From: Zerene cesonia
Lineage: Eukaryota > Arthropoda > Insecta > Lepidoptera > Pieridae
DNA length: 64,000 nt
Assembly: GCF_012273895.1 (NCBI RefSeq)
Contig: NC_052126.1
Location: 5,221,218-5,285,217, forward strand
Direction of reading: 5' to 3'
The translations under genes and the position numbers were made by a program. This document shows positions 13,593-28,000 of the stretch, in pieces. Below the pieces are notes generated by a model, which searched no databases, was not told where the DNA came from, and saw nothing but the letters and a program-made list of their open reading frames with translations. Each line of letters opens with the position of its first letter. Within the stretch, counting starts at the first letter, position 1.

Positions 13593-14315
13593 GGATCAAT
13601 TTAAAGTACTTTAAGTTGAATTTACCGGGAAAGATAAACTTGGCCTTTGTTTTTTGTTAAATACGCGAACGCAGCATGTTTTAAACTTTCGGCTTGAGAA
13701 GTTTCCAAAAGAACAGTTTGTTTGTAGAGTATTTGGAAGTCAAAACATTGCGTCACTTAACATTGTTATTCACCCATGTCCGTTTGATATAATTGAAACT
13801 ATTCGATTACAAGGGTCATACAGATGATTTCGAGGTATCGTATACTATTTGACTAGATGAAGTCCGCGGTTTTATTGCGTTTTTTGTTGGAAACCTATAT
13901 CATGCATCCTATATACATATGTACAATAATATTATGTCCAATTTGTACTAAATTACATACTGATTCGATCAGCTGGTTTTGTTCAACATCCACCCATCCA
14001 TTTTCATAATATTTAAGTTTATAATACACTGACAGTACGTTTCAGCTTCACATTATTTTGCATTAAGGGGCCACGAAAAAGTAATGCCATCAAAAACATC
14101 CTGTAAAAAACCCCAGTCTTGCATCTCTGTCTGTCTACCGTAAAAAGTTGTGGGATAATACCCAGTCGGTTAATCTATTTAGTATCTACAGGACCTTCTC
14201 CTTAAGTTATTACATAAGTTATTATCATGCCAATACAAAAAATATTTTACTTTTTAAACAAATAGATCGACTTGACCATCGCTTAAAAACACAATGAATA
14301 TTACAATTATGTTAG

Positions 14316-14517
14316 ACTAGCTGCGCCCCGCGGTTTCACCCGCGTAAGTCCGTAACCCGTAAGAATATCGGGATAAAAAGTTGCCTATATGTTATTCCAG
14401 TTGTCCAGCTGTCTACGTACCAAATTTCATTGCAATTGGTTCAGTAGTTTTTGCGTGAAAGAGCAACAAACGCACACACATTCTTACAAGCTTTCGCATT
14501 TATAATATTAGTAGGAA
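14316..14517 (-). mobile_element. Helitron-like element, minus orientation
   Basis: Reads ACTAGCTGCGCCCCGCGGTT at the left and TTATAATATTAGTAGGA at the right, the exact reverse of the plus-strand copies. Confidence 0.75.
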
Positions 14518-17500
14518 GTAGGATTAGTAGGTTTCTTTAATCTATCGCGCCTTGCCGAGCGTACGATAGCGTGATTAAAACTCTCGTCTCCAAAACAAGC
14601 TATAAATGTATTATCTTTTCCAAGCGACTCATCAAAACTCGAGAATGGCTCGACCAATTAATTCTGCTTAATTTTTCAAACCTTTTTGTTCAAGCACAAG
14701 GAATGTTCTTTTGGAGAGAAAAAAATTTATGTAAAATTTAACACGGGTGAAACCGAGGTGCTCCGCTAGTATAGTATGTAACAGCTAGAAGTTAGATGTG
14801 TATGTCTTATGTATACGATTGTCCACTTCAACACACACACGTATACAACAGCAAGGGTATCATACAGTTTTCGCTATTCTGACATGACAGTGAATTGAAA
14901 AAAAAAATGAGCAATTTCTCAGCCTCAAAACCTTATTGAAAGAGGTTCTATGAACAGTTTACCATCAAAGCTTCAACTATATACCAGAGACCAATATATA
15001 GATAGGCCTTCAGAAATGCGAAGGGACCGAGGATTCTAGGAATGTGAATCCTTATTCTATGGCAATATATGTGTACAAATACTTGATGTTACGTACTATT
15101 GTACTAGTATTATATTATGATCTGTTCTATTAGTGAGTAGGGTAGGCAAATCTTTATGTTTTTATCTTTACAGTGCTAAAATGGATTTTGTAAACAAATT
15201 GTAGCACTCTTAACTAAACTATAATTTTGGATATGTCACATAAGATTACGATCTTAGAGTCAATCAGAATCCATAAGGAGTAGGAGTAGTAATATAATAC
15301 GAAAGATTGAATAAAAAGAAGAATATATATTGTTCTATACAAAGAAATAAAACTTAAAAGTAGTTACTGTTTTACCACAATTTCTGAAAACAAAATATTC
15401 AAAAACAATTTGAAACATTTTATACATAAATAACGCCTAAATCTTATTACAAACAAGGAAGCAATTAATAATTTCACAGGAAAATGTAAGACGCAGCATC
15501 AACCTTGACAAAATTTTGTCTCAAACCCTATACATAATTAACTCCGCAAAACAAGCTAGCGATAAATTACAAAAAGTTTGAAAACTCCCTAAAAATGGGG
15601 AAATGAATTTAAATCTGGCAACCCTGCAACGACTAACATGTTTCAGTAGAACCCGGCTTAATTAATAAAGTTGTACCACACACAGAACGGGATGGTTTGT
15701 TGAATCCACATTACGATGTTGTCATAACAAAACTTCAATTTAATCTACTTCAATTAAATAATTAATTCAGATTGTCATTTTAGTGTTTGCGCTGTTGTTT
15801 ACGTTGGAATTTGAATAATAATGAGAGCAATTTTATTATTGACTCAGTGTTCATTTGTGGAATCAAGTCGATCAAATTAATTGGTTTATTTGAACTATCT
15901 ATATAAATAACTCTAATTGTATAACATGGAAAATCTGTCTGGTCTGTATGCTATTATTGTTATTATAATAGGCAGTTGGGTTCCATGGACCTAGCGAGGT
16001 AGGTATCGGAAGATTTGTGAAATCCACGGTCCTATGATAAGTGGAAATCACTTTTGAAACCATGTACTTAAATTCCAATAATACTATCTTGCACCATTTT
16101 AAAATATAGTGAAAAAAAAACGCCAAAGCCATTACAAACATTTTTAGTACATTTTGGTATAATATCTTTATAAATAGTGAAAAATCGCACTGAAGATGAA
16201 TTTTCAATGTGTTAGTAACTACTCCATGTTCTCTGTGTTCCATAAGTTGAGGATTTATTTCTAGAAGTATATTAAAATGTTTATATTTTATTTTATAAAA
16301 ATTTTCATTGTTAAATGTGACTTATTATTACGTAGTACGCTGAAGCGGTGACTCTTCATTTCAAAGATAAGTTGGCAACACTACATTTTAAATTGGGATA
16401 ATTTTATTGAAACAAAAAAAAACCGCAGATTTGACGCAAAGACAACTTTATAACTACGCGATTTTTTACGTTTTTAATATTATTCAAATTCCCGTTTCGA
16501 ACAAAAAATTAACATCGCAAAAAGTAATTGAAAACATACAAATAAAAAGTAACTTTCCAAACAACAGCGGCCCGCCATTTTCAATTTGCTTTCCCGCCAA
16601 AAAACTACCGAAATCCATGCAAAAAATGATTACGGCCGCATCGAAATGCGTGCGGAACAAAACATTAATATCAAAACACAAAGAGCTAGTCGAGATTAAT
16701 ATCGGTTATATGAATTTGTAGCTAGACTATGGCCGAGTCTGAGTGCATGACATGTAACTTTTATATCTAAAATCACTGAAGAGGCGGGCTTTGTCAATTT
16801 TTACGTAGCTCGCACTGAAAAATCACTATTATGGGTATGTCAAGCATTTTTTATTTATTTTCATAGAAAAAAATTCTACGTATCACGTAAATATTATATC
16901 GCAAACATGTTTTGTTCGATATTTCATATTCTGCTAAATAAAAATGTGATTTGACATTCGACATTCAAGATGAATGTTTTAACAAACTTCTTTAGAAGCT
17001 CTTGGTGAAGTTATTTATCTACCTAGACCTATTTATTAAATGCCATCGAGTTGGAAGATACGAGAGCAATCTGAAAATTCTAATTACGTAATTAATTTTG
17101 AAATCCGTAGATAAATTTTTAATCTACTGTTTTTTTATGAACAGACGTTTCCACAAGATAGATAATCAGGGAATTTATTTACATATTCGAAAGAATAAAG
17201 ATAATAGATATACTGAGTACTGTGACTAATATCGCATAAGTGTTCGAAACGTAATGTAGGTATACCTCCATGATTACAATGACATAAACTTTAAAGTTTG
17301 TTTGTTTGAATACGCCAAACTGAGGAACAACAACTAAACAACAAAATATGTACCACGAGCGAAACAGGCGCTATCCACCACTAAAAATATAACGAATAAA
17401 TCTAATTTAAAATGGTTAAAGTCCCTAAAATAATAAATTATGATTTAAATAGGTCGTCCAATATAATTCTAAAGACGCATTAATATAACTTATATTTTAA

Positions 17501-18779
17501 CGCAACAAAGCACCTATACCGATTCTCCAAAAAAAAAAACAACTTAAACACGTTCAAAACGATTTTCGCGCCAACATTAAATGCATGTACGATACTCGCA
17601 AAATGGCGGATCACGCACGCATATGCATTCACGCATGGATGCACATTTAATATTTCCAAGTACCTACACCATGTCATTTGTTTAAAAGGCGTTCTCTTAT
17701 CTTGGATGCGAAGGGATGTATGTTCTAATTAAAATATATAGTGCTGTATTGTTTTCGAATGTGAAGTGAATTGATGTAAGGTATTTTTGTATGGATAATA
17801 ATAATAGTCGACGAATGAAACGTAAACCAAACATAATTTTCAACAACTGGTATATAACATAACGATTTTAATCTTTACATAATCGCTTAATTCATTTGGA
17901 TTAATCCTAACTGAAAGTATTAACCCCGCATGCTGTCAAACTACTAGTGAAAAATCTGAAGCCCGGGATTTTTTATTATTATTTTTTAATGCATTTTTGT
18001 TTACATTAAGAAACAGAAAATATGCTATACTACATATAAGTAAAAGAATTTAAAAAGTGAACATTGTAGTTTACTCATAATATTTAAATGTGAACAGACT
18101 TAAAAAAACGCGTTGCTGATCGAAACAACTAATTAGTCACATATTCTCCTATAGGTAGAGAGGATACGTAAGGATATTATTTAATCGTCTCGATCCACAC
18201 AAGATTATAAGAGAGACTCATAAAATTATTGTATTGTCACCGATCCTTAATGAGTGTGCAATGTATAAATTATATCTGTCCTTTTAGTAAGGCAAAATCG
18301 AGTCGAAATTCGATTATATACATCGAGTCGTTCACATACAAATACAGGCGCAGCTAATAAAAGTATGTTAAAAACAGTGAGACAGAATGTGAAATGAATA
18401 AATTTTTTTGCGAAATACCAACACAAGTTTACTAGAACAGTATATTATAATAAGCCTGTTTTTATACTCTCACAGTGTCTAAAGCATCAAAATAAAGGTT
18501 AATCCAGTATAGTTTGGCCTATCCTTTATATGACTGCCCTTAGAAATTTGATATTACCTTCCTTATACAGGGGCTTATTCTACGTCAACTATATGACTCT
18601 ATAAAGAACTACCTGACCAGCTGTTACTTGGAAATTACATGTTTCACGTAAATAAAGTTTTTATCTTGCTGTTTATCTGTAAATAAGGACAGTAGTGTAA
18701 ATTTAAAGGGCAGTTTTGTGATATCATTTTCTAGCCCTCGGCTTCGCCAGTGTAGTCAAAATAAATTAGCATGGAAATT

Positions 18780-19075
18780 CGATATTTTACCTTAAAATGC
18801 CGATGATACTACTCTCAGGCCTCCCAACTATCCTCAGACATGAAATCTAAATCTATACAAATCATAGGTAACTGATATAGCGATCTATGAACACACAGCC
18901 CAAACCAATGGACGAATCGGGCTGAAACTTGATATGCAGATAGATGTTATGACGTAGGCATCCGCTAAGAAAGGAATTTGATCATTTCTACCCCCAAGGA
19001 AATAAGATAGGAGATGAGAGTTTGTACCCTGAAAATGTATTAAGGCCGCGCGGGCGAAGCTGCGGGCAATAACTA
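18780..19075 (+). mobile_element. Repeat related to 27785-28162
   Basis: CGAATCGGGCTGAAACTTGA, GACGTAGGCATCCGCTAAGA and GCGGGCGAAGCTGCGGGCAA then TAACTAGT. Confidence 0.5.
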
Positions 19076-19377
19076 GTCATATCACAAAATCGCTCAGTTG
19101 CTACGGAAAAGACGTGTGTCTGTCTTTTAAGGATGTATAATATGTGTAAGAGATTTTCACATCTTACTGCCCTACAGATTTTCAATCTGTCCCGTCAGTC
19201 GCAGTTCCGTAAATCTAAAAAATCCCTTACGAAAACAAGGGGAGGCGTGCCGATACCGCTCACAAGGTGATCGTTATTGATGGATAGACAATTAATCTTA
19301 CTCAGCTATCCACTTAACTTGTTACGTTCGACTAACTGGTAAGTAAGATTAAGGTTTTCGAATTAATCCTGTTTCAG

Positions 19378-19445
19378 TCGTGTCGGGTGTTTTAAATTTT
19401 GTGTGATTTTACTTAATATTGCCGTAAAGATATACGAAGAATTAG
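19378..19445 (+). other. Candidate alternative or additional 5' UTR exon
   Basis: A pyrimidine-rich acceptor (CCTGTTTCAG) and a GTATGT donor bound 68 nt that contain no ATG, as expected of a leader exon. TTTCAGTC also resembles an initiator, so it could instead be a start site near 19376, but no DPE was seen at +28. It lies 2.6 kb before the signal-peptide exon. Support is only splice-site quality and position. Confidence 0.25.
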
Positions 19446-19951
19446 GTATGTGTTATAAGGTATATTTCAGAAAATTTTACGTTAAATGATCATTCAATAT
19501 CAAGTTATATTTACACAAGAAATTGTGAGAAAAGGGTTATTAAAAGGTTTTTATAATCTCATTCACAAAAGCGAATCTTTTAGTGTTAAATAAGTATTAT
19601 TTCTAACTTTCATCAACGATATCTCTCTTGGATAGTTTACATTAGGTTAGATAAGATTTTCAAACTACGTATACTATATATATTACTATAATACTATCTA
19701 TATTTATAAATAGATAAACAGTCGTTTATTGTCTCAATACAATACCATGGAAACACACATACATAAAATACTTTAAACATATGATGATAGTGAATCATCA
19801 CTAATACATTACGAGTTTGTCGCTAGAAGCAAAAAGCTATATTTCAGCAACTCGAGAGCATAACACAACACTAGTTTTCAGACGTGCCTTATAATTATCA
19901 AAACTAAATCAATTCCTAAGCCAACATTGATACAATGAATAAGACAATTAA

Positions 19952-20122
19952 AAGTTGTAAGGATGTGTTTGTGTTTGATGCTCTTTCAAGTAAAAACTAC
20001 TAAACCGATTGCAATGAAATTTGGTACGTAGACAGCTGAACAACTGGAAAAACATATAAGCAACTTTTTATCCCGATATTCCTACGGACTTACTCGGGTG
20101 AAACCGCGGGACGCAGCTAGTT
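19952..20122 (+). mobile_element. Helitron-like element, 5'-truncated
   Basis: Lacks the ACTAATATTATAA start but keeps the body from AAGTTGTAAGGATGTG to GGGACGCAGCTAGT. Confidence 0.68.
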
Positions 20123-20809
20123 AAGCCAATATTAATGTGAATAAATCATATAGAGTCTATCCGTCCGGTACACTGAAAAACCACTTAAATTGGCGAATGG
20201 ATCGGCTTGAATTTTGTTATACACCGAAATAAATCCTTCCAAAAAAACGCACTGTTCCGCAAAAAAATTAAAACTGCGATATACAATGACAATTTGACGA
20301 GCAGTATCTATCAGACGATAACAATGCCTGCAAACTCGCGGCAAAAGCTAGTATTTCCATTAAACCCAAGAAATTACTTCGTACACATTATAAATACGTC
20401 ATAGTATAGTGAGATTTATATTCATAACAGCGTAAGTGTCGTAAAAATGTTCAAGCGTCCATTTTATGATACATACATAAGGCGTAGTTTTACGATGCAT
20501 ATAACATGGTTCATGTAAGATATTTCATATATTAAGATAAAACTAACGCACGTTCTGGATATTACATAATACCCGCAGTTTACTGCAAAATTTTTTGAAA
20601 CTAGCTTTCTACCTGCATATGGTTTCGACGGCATTGTCTCAAATTCTTAAGGATTAAAATATTTCACCTTGGTAAGAAATCTCTTAACTATATCTAGGCT
20701 CAAAATTTATGTAACAAAAACGCTTCGTTGCGTCGTGAAAAACAAACTCTGTACACTCTGTACACACTGTATAAACACACTTTCACATTTATAATATTAG
20801 TAAAGATTT

Positions 20810-20868
20810 CATAAACATTTTGTTATTGAATTATTTTAATAAAATTATTCAATAACAAAATGTTTATG
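20810..20868 (+). repeat. Long hairpin, 28-bp arms with one mismatch
   Basis: Arms 20810-20837 and 20841-20868 are reverse complements except for one position, with a 3-nt spacer. AT-rich. It lies 1.1 kb before the signal-peptide exon, beside a Helitron-like fragment ending TAATATTAGTAAAG. Confidence 0.85.
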
Positions 20869-22010
20869 AGAAATAGATATGAAATATGTCGGAAATTTCA
20901 CAGAAATATCTTATTCTTAAGTAAGCATGTGTTACAGGAAATTTATTTAAAATAAATATTTATAGCATATTTATATTCCCCGGTATATGTCGTAAGAGTA
21001 TATGTTTTAATAAAAAAATAAACATTTCAATCATTACACCAACTCCCAATTTTTTCATATGTATCAGCCGACCAATTTTAAGTTTTTTAAAAGAAAACAT
21101 TCCTTTTACGACAAATGTATTCATAAAACTCATATATTTTTGCTGGCATAGCGCTATAATAATTTACGTCATCTACCCTTACGTTTTCTAACATTACCAT
21201 ATGCGTTTTTTGTAAAACAACCAAAAACGACGCAACAGAATCTTTCGGAACTGAGTAAAATTACATTGAATATTCATATAGTCCCTTAATTATAAAACAT
21301 TTGCATCAAAACATGGCATGGCCGCAGGATTTTTCTGAAATAAATACGCGGGTTTTAGTTCAAAAAGAGCGATGTCAAAGCGACTAACGTTGAGAGCAAC
21401 TCAAAGTTTCAAGAGACACTCAGAGGTTTAAGCCGGATTTTATGTTTGTTTACTCTGCGGCTTGAATCCAAGGTGCATTTTAATGCTGGGTACATATTGT
21501 TTTTGAGGTTAGAAAACAGCGGACATTTTGCGCGCGAAAATAATCTGAGCCATCGAGAATGGACATTTTGTGCGTGACATCAACAAATCAATTTAAGTAG
21601 CTTCATTTGGTTAGGTTTTTGAAATTGGGAGGGATCATATTATATTTTCACAACATAAAAAGATACTAAAAAGTCCAATCAATGCACGCTGTACCTAAGT
21701 TCTGTAACTCAATATTTCCAGAAATTGGTATAAAATAAGCCAATAATAAGATATTTTCTGAAATGTATTTACAACGTAATATCGTAAATCGTCCAAGAGA
21801 TATACAGTATAGTTGAAAAGAATTGTTTTCTTACATAACAATGTCAGTATAGTCGAAATTAATTGTTTTTAAACATAGCAGTATACGATATATGTATTAA
21901 TTTTAATCTCAAAGAAATCATTTCAAATAAAGACCCCTAATCTCCTTAATAATTTGAAGTTTACTTAACATTTACTATAGTTAAATATAAATTAATATTC
22001 CTTGTTACAG

Positions 22011-22072
22011 CGCAGCCAGCATGAGGGGTGTGCCATTCATCGTATGTACGTTCATCTCAATATTGGAAACGG
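22011..22072 (+). CDS. Coding exon 1: start codon and signal peptide
   Basis: The exon follows CTTGTTACAG (acceptor ending 22010) and ends at G|GTGAGT. Coding starts at ATG 22021. The ten exon bases before it have no in-frame ATG. Residues 1-17 (MRGVPFIVCTFISILET) have a short basic start and a hydrophobic core, fitting a secretory signal peptide, so the product enters the ER. It ends in phase 1; the split codon with the next exon gives Asp18. The acceptor in front implies an upstream non-coding exon. Reading this exon as internal to a longer protein seems unlikely given the signal-like sequence. Confidence 0.8.
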
Positions 22073-25000
22073 GTGAGTGAAATCTTTCGCATATTTCAAG
22101 AGCCATCGAAGATGCAAGCGTTAAATGTTTGCTCGCTGAACTCGAGTATATAGATGCATTTTATTTTCCACTAGACGCTCACGAGGTATGGAATATGCGA
22201 TACCGTGATTTTATCTTGACTTTACTGAAAGATTTTAAGCATCAGGAGAGAAATTGTTTGTTTTTAAAAACGTAAATAACAGGACTTAGGATTAAAGGTG
22301 TGTGGAACAGTTCCGTTTTATTTTCTTCCTATCGTTACGAAATATTGCACAAAGTAATCTGAAAGACGAAAATCTAGTTAGTATTAACTTGTATTTAAAG
22401 ATAATTAAATCCTAAATAACTATACATTTAAAGGCGATACCGAAAGCAAATTTTACAAACAAACATTAATTCACTTTGCATATTTGTGACATCAATAAGG
22501 ATGACGTCACCCGTTTAATTACACCGATATTAAATCAGGATCAAATATTGGTCCAACTTGCGATGCTCCATTCGTATGGCTTTATTTGTAAATGAATTCT
22601 GTAAATTGATATTTATTTCCATGGATAAATAATATATCTGCTTACGCAATTGGTATTTCTATGTAGATTTGTACTCTAGAATAATTATATTACGAAAAAT
22701 GACAAGAAACTGAGAATGTCATTCAAGATTCTAAAATGTTTGTCTTGCGCTGGACTCCTAAACTAATCAATCGATTTTAATAAAATTTACACATCATGTG
22801 CAGTGTGATCGAACTTAAATGATAGGATAGTTTATTTTATTTCAATTACGATAAATGACTACATAGACGATGCCGGGGCGTGCAGCTAGTTTCCTATAAA
22901 ACACGAATAGAATAGACCAATCGGTTGAAAACCCACGGAGTTGTGAAGTTACAAGACCGAAAAAATCATACCAATAGAGAGACTCATTAATTTTTGAGGC
23001 TGTCGGTAAATATTAATCAAATCTTTTCTTTGCATAGAGAATAATGGCTGTTCATAATATATTAACTCATAATATTTATGGGGATCACTTACATGAGTTC
23101 AAAGTGTGTTTAATCCTTAAAGTATATACCCATTGTAGTTAAAAAAGAAAAGAAAAATATAGGCATGATAATATGCTTCGGAAGGTTTACATTCGTTGGG
23201 GATACCTTAAAGAAAAGGGCATACGATTATCTCAAAGGCCGGCAACACATTCGCAACTGAACTGAACTGAACAACAACTGTTGAAAACATAATGCAACTA
23301 ATTTGTTATTAATGCTTATGTATCTTATTAGATACATAAGCATTTTATTTAACGTTTATAAACCTTACTAATATACGGGCAAACACACAGATTTTTTGTT
23401 AAATTATTCTTCAAGCAACATAGTACGTGAATGGTGATTTATTTTTTAGTACAGTTTATATAATTTAAGTAAATCGTGTATTCATATTTCTGAAACTAAT
23501 ACGTTCGCATGTGTGCATGCGGCTCTGTGTACCGACAATGCAATCCGAGGCCGTTGATTCGAGACCGTCGAGTTGATTGTATAAATGTGTGCGTGTGCCA
23601 TTCTTGCTCCCCTAGTCCCTTAAGAGATTTCTTAAGTTCTGTCGTCAGTGGAAAGCTATAGTGTCTCTCATAGGCTCGTAGGATGTATCTTTCTTAACAC
23701 GTTAATTAAGAAAGAAAGAAACATTTATTAGAGTCCACATAATTACAATGCAAACAAAACCATAAAAATTATTAATATATTTTATTATTACCTTCACCTG
23801 TATGGTTTGTATGTATGTATGTTTGTAAAAAACCTCCTTTAGACTCGTTTATGACCCACTTTAATCGGATAAATATTATTCCATACTTTATACACTTATT
23901 AAGGACCGATGATAATGTAATAATTTCATGAGTAATTCTTATCAGCCTGGATTCTTAGGTTTATTAGGGTTAAATCAGTGAGTCAATGTTGATAATCGTA
24001 TCATTAAAGCGTGGTTTTTAGTTTTTTTTTTTTTAACTCTATCTAAATTCATCATTAATTATAATATCAAATAAGAAATATGAATTTCATATTTGTTTAA
24101 CTAAAACTTACCAATATAAAACTCAACGAACATTAAATTCATCTACGCTTATAAAGAAGTTTCGCACTTACAACAATGATGTATAACCCTTAATTATGAG
24201 GCTTATTAAGAAACGTATACACTTACAAATAACATATTTATTTCGCATAATTACACATACATTGTATCGCACAAAGGACCTACCTAAATTAATAATTTAG
24301 ACTCTACGCTCACGAATTACAGTTCCATTTTGCATATTCAGGCTTTCTTTTATAGCGAAGGAATAAAAACAGGCGCTCAAAGGATTCATTAAAAATATAG
24401 TCCATTGCGTAGAGTGCCACTGTTTCGTATTGAATAAAATAATATACGCTAATTGACTTCAAAAAAAACATATGCCAGTTTAGACAATGCTTTTGATTCT
24501 TTAGTTTAGATTCTGTATGAATCGATGAAATGAAACGAAGTCAAGTGTGTTAATTAGGACATGAACGATTCCAAGTGTTTGTATTATTTTCAATAATTTC
24601 TGTATCTACCTACTTTCATTATTATTAGATGATTAATTAATTAATTATCTTATCTTTAAATTTGGGGTCAACATCGATCACGGATAAACATAAGCCGATT
24701 TCATAAGATTGTTATGTATTTATAAAATTCGTAAGGTTTTACCCATAGATATATAAATTTAATAATACACCTTTTGATATAAATAAATATAGATGGAAAA
24801 ACTAAAAGACCCCGCAATGATGGAATCAACATAGATTTATACACAGATTTCCTATATGACTTGAATCAATACATATCGATACTCCACATACATGTGTTGA
24901 ATGGAAAGCTCCTTCTCAGAATTCAGCTTTTGATGTAAGGGTATTATAATTTAATTAATGCTCCGTATCTTTGATACATTGGAGCGGAATAATTATACTA

Positions 25001-28000
25001 ATTGAACAGCAATTTCATACGAGCGTATATCGTTGATGCTTAGAATATAAATGTACTAGCTTCCCGCCCGCGGCTTCGCTCGCGGAGTCAAAGGATATGT
25101 TTATGAAAATGAGTGCTTTAAAAAGTAACATGTATCTAGCTTATCGCCAGATAAAAAATAAATGGGAAACATCTGTGTTTTTGTATGTTAGTTTGTAATG
25201 TTTTCACGTTGAAACTACGGTACCGATTAGAATAATTGCATTATCATTGAATCATATCACACACTATTGAGTCAATATTATGGTTATATAAGTAAAACCC
25301 CTATATAACCCCCATATAATTAAACAGTTAACAATAAATATAAAACATACTCGTATGTTGCTCTTTAATAATGTAGCGAAAAGTATTTAAGATGTTTTGA
25401 AATCCGTCCAGTAGTTTATTTGTAAGGCTTGCCTCTTGCTCGTCTGTTTTCCCTTTATACGGCTTAACTGGAGATAAACTATAAGATAGTTTGAAAAAAC
25501 TAAGGAACGCTTTGATGACTGAATCAACTAAATTGTCACTTTATCTCATATACAGTGTACATCAGGAAATTATTTAGGCGATCCTGATCAGTATAATACG
25601 CTACACTCATGAAATTATTGTATCGTCACCGATCCTTGTTAAGTGTACAAAAATTTGAATACATAACATCGTTTAAAAGTGTATCAAAATCGAGTCTAAA
25701 GAAATTTTAAAATAGTTTGTGTTTTGGTTATTGAGATAAAAAGTTTCATTTAAATATTAGTAAAGGTAATGTAAATATTTACTATTTTGGGATTATTACA
25801 TACAAAAAATCTATTGTCTTGAGATATATAAAAACGAATCCCTATATCCCTTGATTGCAAATTAACCCCTGGTTAATTCCGTTAATATTTCATTTATTAT
25901 TCATTACTTTTTGTACTTGGTAAAACAATTTGCACTACCCATTTAATATTCACGCGTTGGACAGTTCGCACGAAGATTGGACGTTGAGTCAACCGGTCAT
26001 AGATAAATCACATACAAACTTGCAAAACAACATACAGGAGCTTTCTACACTCCATGATATCCAAAACAGTCGCTTTTCAAAGCTCTAAATCTCGCCTTAA
26101 TGCCCCTCTACGAGCATTTTTCAGCAATATTTCTCTCGTTAATCGAAAATAAAGCCCACGTTATTGATAACGTTGCTACATCAATTCTATCGTTATGGGA
26201 AATATTAGAATGCTTCATTTCATACAGCTCCATTAAGGTTTTCCAATTAAGATTGAAAAAAATCGTTTTTTTTTGGGAACGGCTGCTAAAAATGTTAAAC
26301 CTTGAATAAAGAAAGTAAAGTGAAGTTTTAAATTCACATCGTAATGAGGCTTTACCGATGAAAACTATTTTTTATTCAGCCATCCATACACATAACTGAA
26401 AAATAAAACAATCCTACTCCTACTAATATTATAAATGCGAAAGTTTGTAAGGATGTGTGTGTGTTTGTTATTCTTCACGAAAAAACTACTGCACCGATTG
26501 CAATGAAATTTAGACAGCTGGACAACTGGCATAACTTATAGGCAACGTTTTATACGGACTTACGCGGGTGAAACCACGGGGCGCAGTTAGTTTACCCATA
26601 AATGCAAGTAATGCAGTATATTTTAACCATACTCAAACGTTCATAAACCAACCTTCCATTAGCCGCGAAGTTAGAATGCGATGTCCAACTGCTAACGAGC
26701 GAACTTCACAAATTAGAGAAGTTTCCCGCCCTTTTGCACCTTTTAACGGTCGATATTCAACTTTAATAATGTCACATTACAATGCGAATAGAATATTCTG
26801 GAGGCGTGGGATGGTTTTGTTAAAACAAATCAGTTCGACCCGAACTTAGTTGGTGAAGATGGCGACAATAACCAGTTATAGTTAGGTTAGTTATCGTTTG
26901 TTGTATGACAGCTCATTCATAATGGGGTCTCGCTCTTATCTAAAAATAGATTAAATTATTGATTGTAACTTTAATATTTAATGTCAATAAATTAAATAAT
27001 GTATTCGTGATAATACCTCTTCGAAAAAACACAAATATTTTTACTCACGAATTATAGGAACATTTCAATATTATAATGAATTAAAATATGTGATTTAATA
27101 GGTTTTAGTTTTGCAATTCCACTGACATACAAATGCTAACTGATCCAATATGAAATAATACTAGAACGAATGCAATCTCTTTTTAATGCAACCTCTCTCA
27201 AACCGTATTACAGAAGCAAATTTAAAAATGGAACAAGCGAATTCGAATAATCCTCATTAGAACATTCTACATCTACATACATGTTCTACATGCAGCTGAC
27301 CTAATGTGTTTTTTTCAGATGCTTTTCCCAACAATGCGAGGCGCCCTATTGTTGGAACCACGCACCGGATTGCATTTAAGCCGTAAGTTGCGATTATGAT
27401 CTTTATTCCAAGTATGTAGAGCACAAAATTCCCTACGAGAAAATGAAACTAAATGCACATCTTTTTGTACAAACGTTTTGATGTAAGTTTCGAAGATAGA
27501 AATTCAAGATGTATTTAGAGAGTTTAATGCATCCTGCTGTTCTATTGAAATGGTATTGTCCAGGATGTTTTGTTGTGCATGCAAATCTTTTTCACATTAT
27601 GTAAATAAGATATGAATATATTTCTAAGATAAACACCATAATTAACAATATTTATAGATACAACCGAGTCATAGTTACATTTACGCTAAAGTGACATTAA
27701 TAAGTTTCTGAAAAGTCATCCCCTTCTTCCTCAAAAAAAAAGACAAATATGTTTTTAAATGTATCATTATTTATTTCCAAGGTCTTAAAATGTGTTTGTG
27801 TAAGTTGAAACTACTGAGCTGATTTTTAAAACTCCTTCACCAATAGAAAGCGACACATATCTGAGTTGTTTGACTATTAATCTTAATAAATTTAAATAAT
27901 TAACCCAAAAGTGTCTAATTGACTGATCTATAAACGCGCCAAACCACAGAATAATAAATATAAGTACACAAATTACTGGACCAGTCGGGTTGAAATTTGG

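Larger units (their letters stand above)
7040..22010 (+). other. Putative first intron, 15 kb
   Basis: Between the candidate leader exon and the signal-peptide exon. Holds the repeats at 7497, 8004, 12697, 13271, 14316, 18780, 19952 and 20810, and the 12-bp tandem repeat at 8374. The 104-residue ORF at 16407-16721 and the overlapping 10426-10864 ORFs show no recognisable domain. Stretches such as 8950-12600 and 14900-18100 show nothing I can name. Confidence 0.5.
22073..27318 (+). other. Intron between coding exons 1 and 2
   Basis: 5.2 kb, AT-rich, with repeats at 22735-22890, 23830-23940, 25058-25450, 25540-25700 and 26418-26591. The 93-residue ORF at 26568 starts inside a Helitron-like tail and has no known motif. 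Confidence 0.6.

Noticed and set aside
15899..16243. Minus-strand 114-codon ORF
   Set aside because: No domain and ordinary AT-rich composition; the length is not exceptional for a 64-kb search.
16407..16721. Plus-strand 104-codon ORF
   Set aside because: Lys/Asn-rich composition of AT-rich DNA, no known motif, no splice or promoter context tying it to a gene.
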